A stretch of DNA of 64,000 nt from Moritella viscosa. Its GTDB lineage: Bacteria; Pseudomonadota; Gammaproteobacteria; Enterobacterales; Moritellaceae. The DNA lies in NCBI GenBank assembly GCA_000953735.1, contig LN554852.1, forward strand, positions 3,669,846-3,733,845. Direction: 5' to 3'. The notes under the pieces were generated by a model. The model was given only the letters and a program-made list of their open reading frames with translations. It made no database searches and was not told where the DNA came from. The translations under genes were made by a program, and so were the position numbers. Below, piece by piece: positions 63,849 through 64,000 of this stretch; the first letter of the stretch is position 1, and the number at the start of each line of letters is the position of its first letter.

Positions 63849-64000
63849 ATTAACTCCATAAAAATCACAAGCCAAAAACTATAACTACTTGAATTTTATA
63901 GAATACACTAATTAACACTTGCCTTTGCGTGATAGATGTCACATAAAGTATTTTATACAACCAATATCAACCATAAAACTGAGTATATAAAACATTTTAA

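Overview
The window looks like chromosome of a cold-adapted marine gammaproteobacterium of the Moritella/Vibrio/Alteromonadales kind. This is inferred from gene content: an mnmA-hflD-purB block, monomeric NADP isocitrate dehydrogenase, epmC, cnoX, a BCCT transporter and rluE. The genus is not proven. AT-rich chromosomal flanks (1-2435 and 34667-64000) surround a more GC-rich Mu-like transposable prophage (2436-34666, about 32.2 kb).

Left flank: epmC (partial, minus strand), a membrane-anchored probable beta-propeller protein, a TrhA/hemolysin III membrane protein, and the last codons of nasA. The rest of nasA lies more than 32 kb away at 34667-37169. The prophage sits inside the gene, bounded by the 5-bp duplication CACAT (2431-2435 and 34667-34671). 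Removing the prophage and one repeat restores one 890-codon reading frame, across a BFD-type [2Fe-2S] motif.

Prophage, read on the minus strand from its early end (34666) to its right end (2436): a divergent S24-type repressor, an operator/promoter region, Ner, MuA transposase, MuB, small early genes, DUF3164, GemA, Mor, a lysis cassette (DUF5675 protein, holin, zinc finger, DUF2730), terminase, portal, a MuF-type head protein with a C-terminal HExxH domain, protease/scaffold, major head protein, connector proteins, sheath, tube, tail chaperones with a Mu-type -2 frameshift site, tape measure, baseplate, tail fibre, and a probable fibre-assembly protein. At least nine genes carry single-base frameshifts, almost all net +1. 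None were seen in about 31 kb of flanking chromosome. Either the prophage is decaying, or it is a multicopy element with uncorrected sequencing errors.

Right flank: a phosphohexomutase; two Fur-box-like sites; a plus-strand SDR-MFS-DoxX-GrxB cluster; a minus-strand LysE, PhzF and ABM-monooxygenase group; a BCCT transporter; a 3'-truncated DUF1800 gene; cnoX; icd behind a long structured leader; an acyltransferase-SGNH protein; rluE; mnmA-hflD-purB; a 2OG-Fe dioxygenase paired with a class V PLP enzyme; and a flotillin/OB-fold membrane pair. No tRNA, rRNA, CRISPR array or insertion sequence was recognised.
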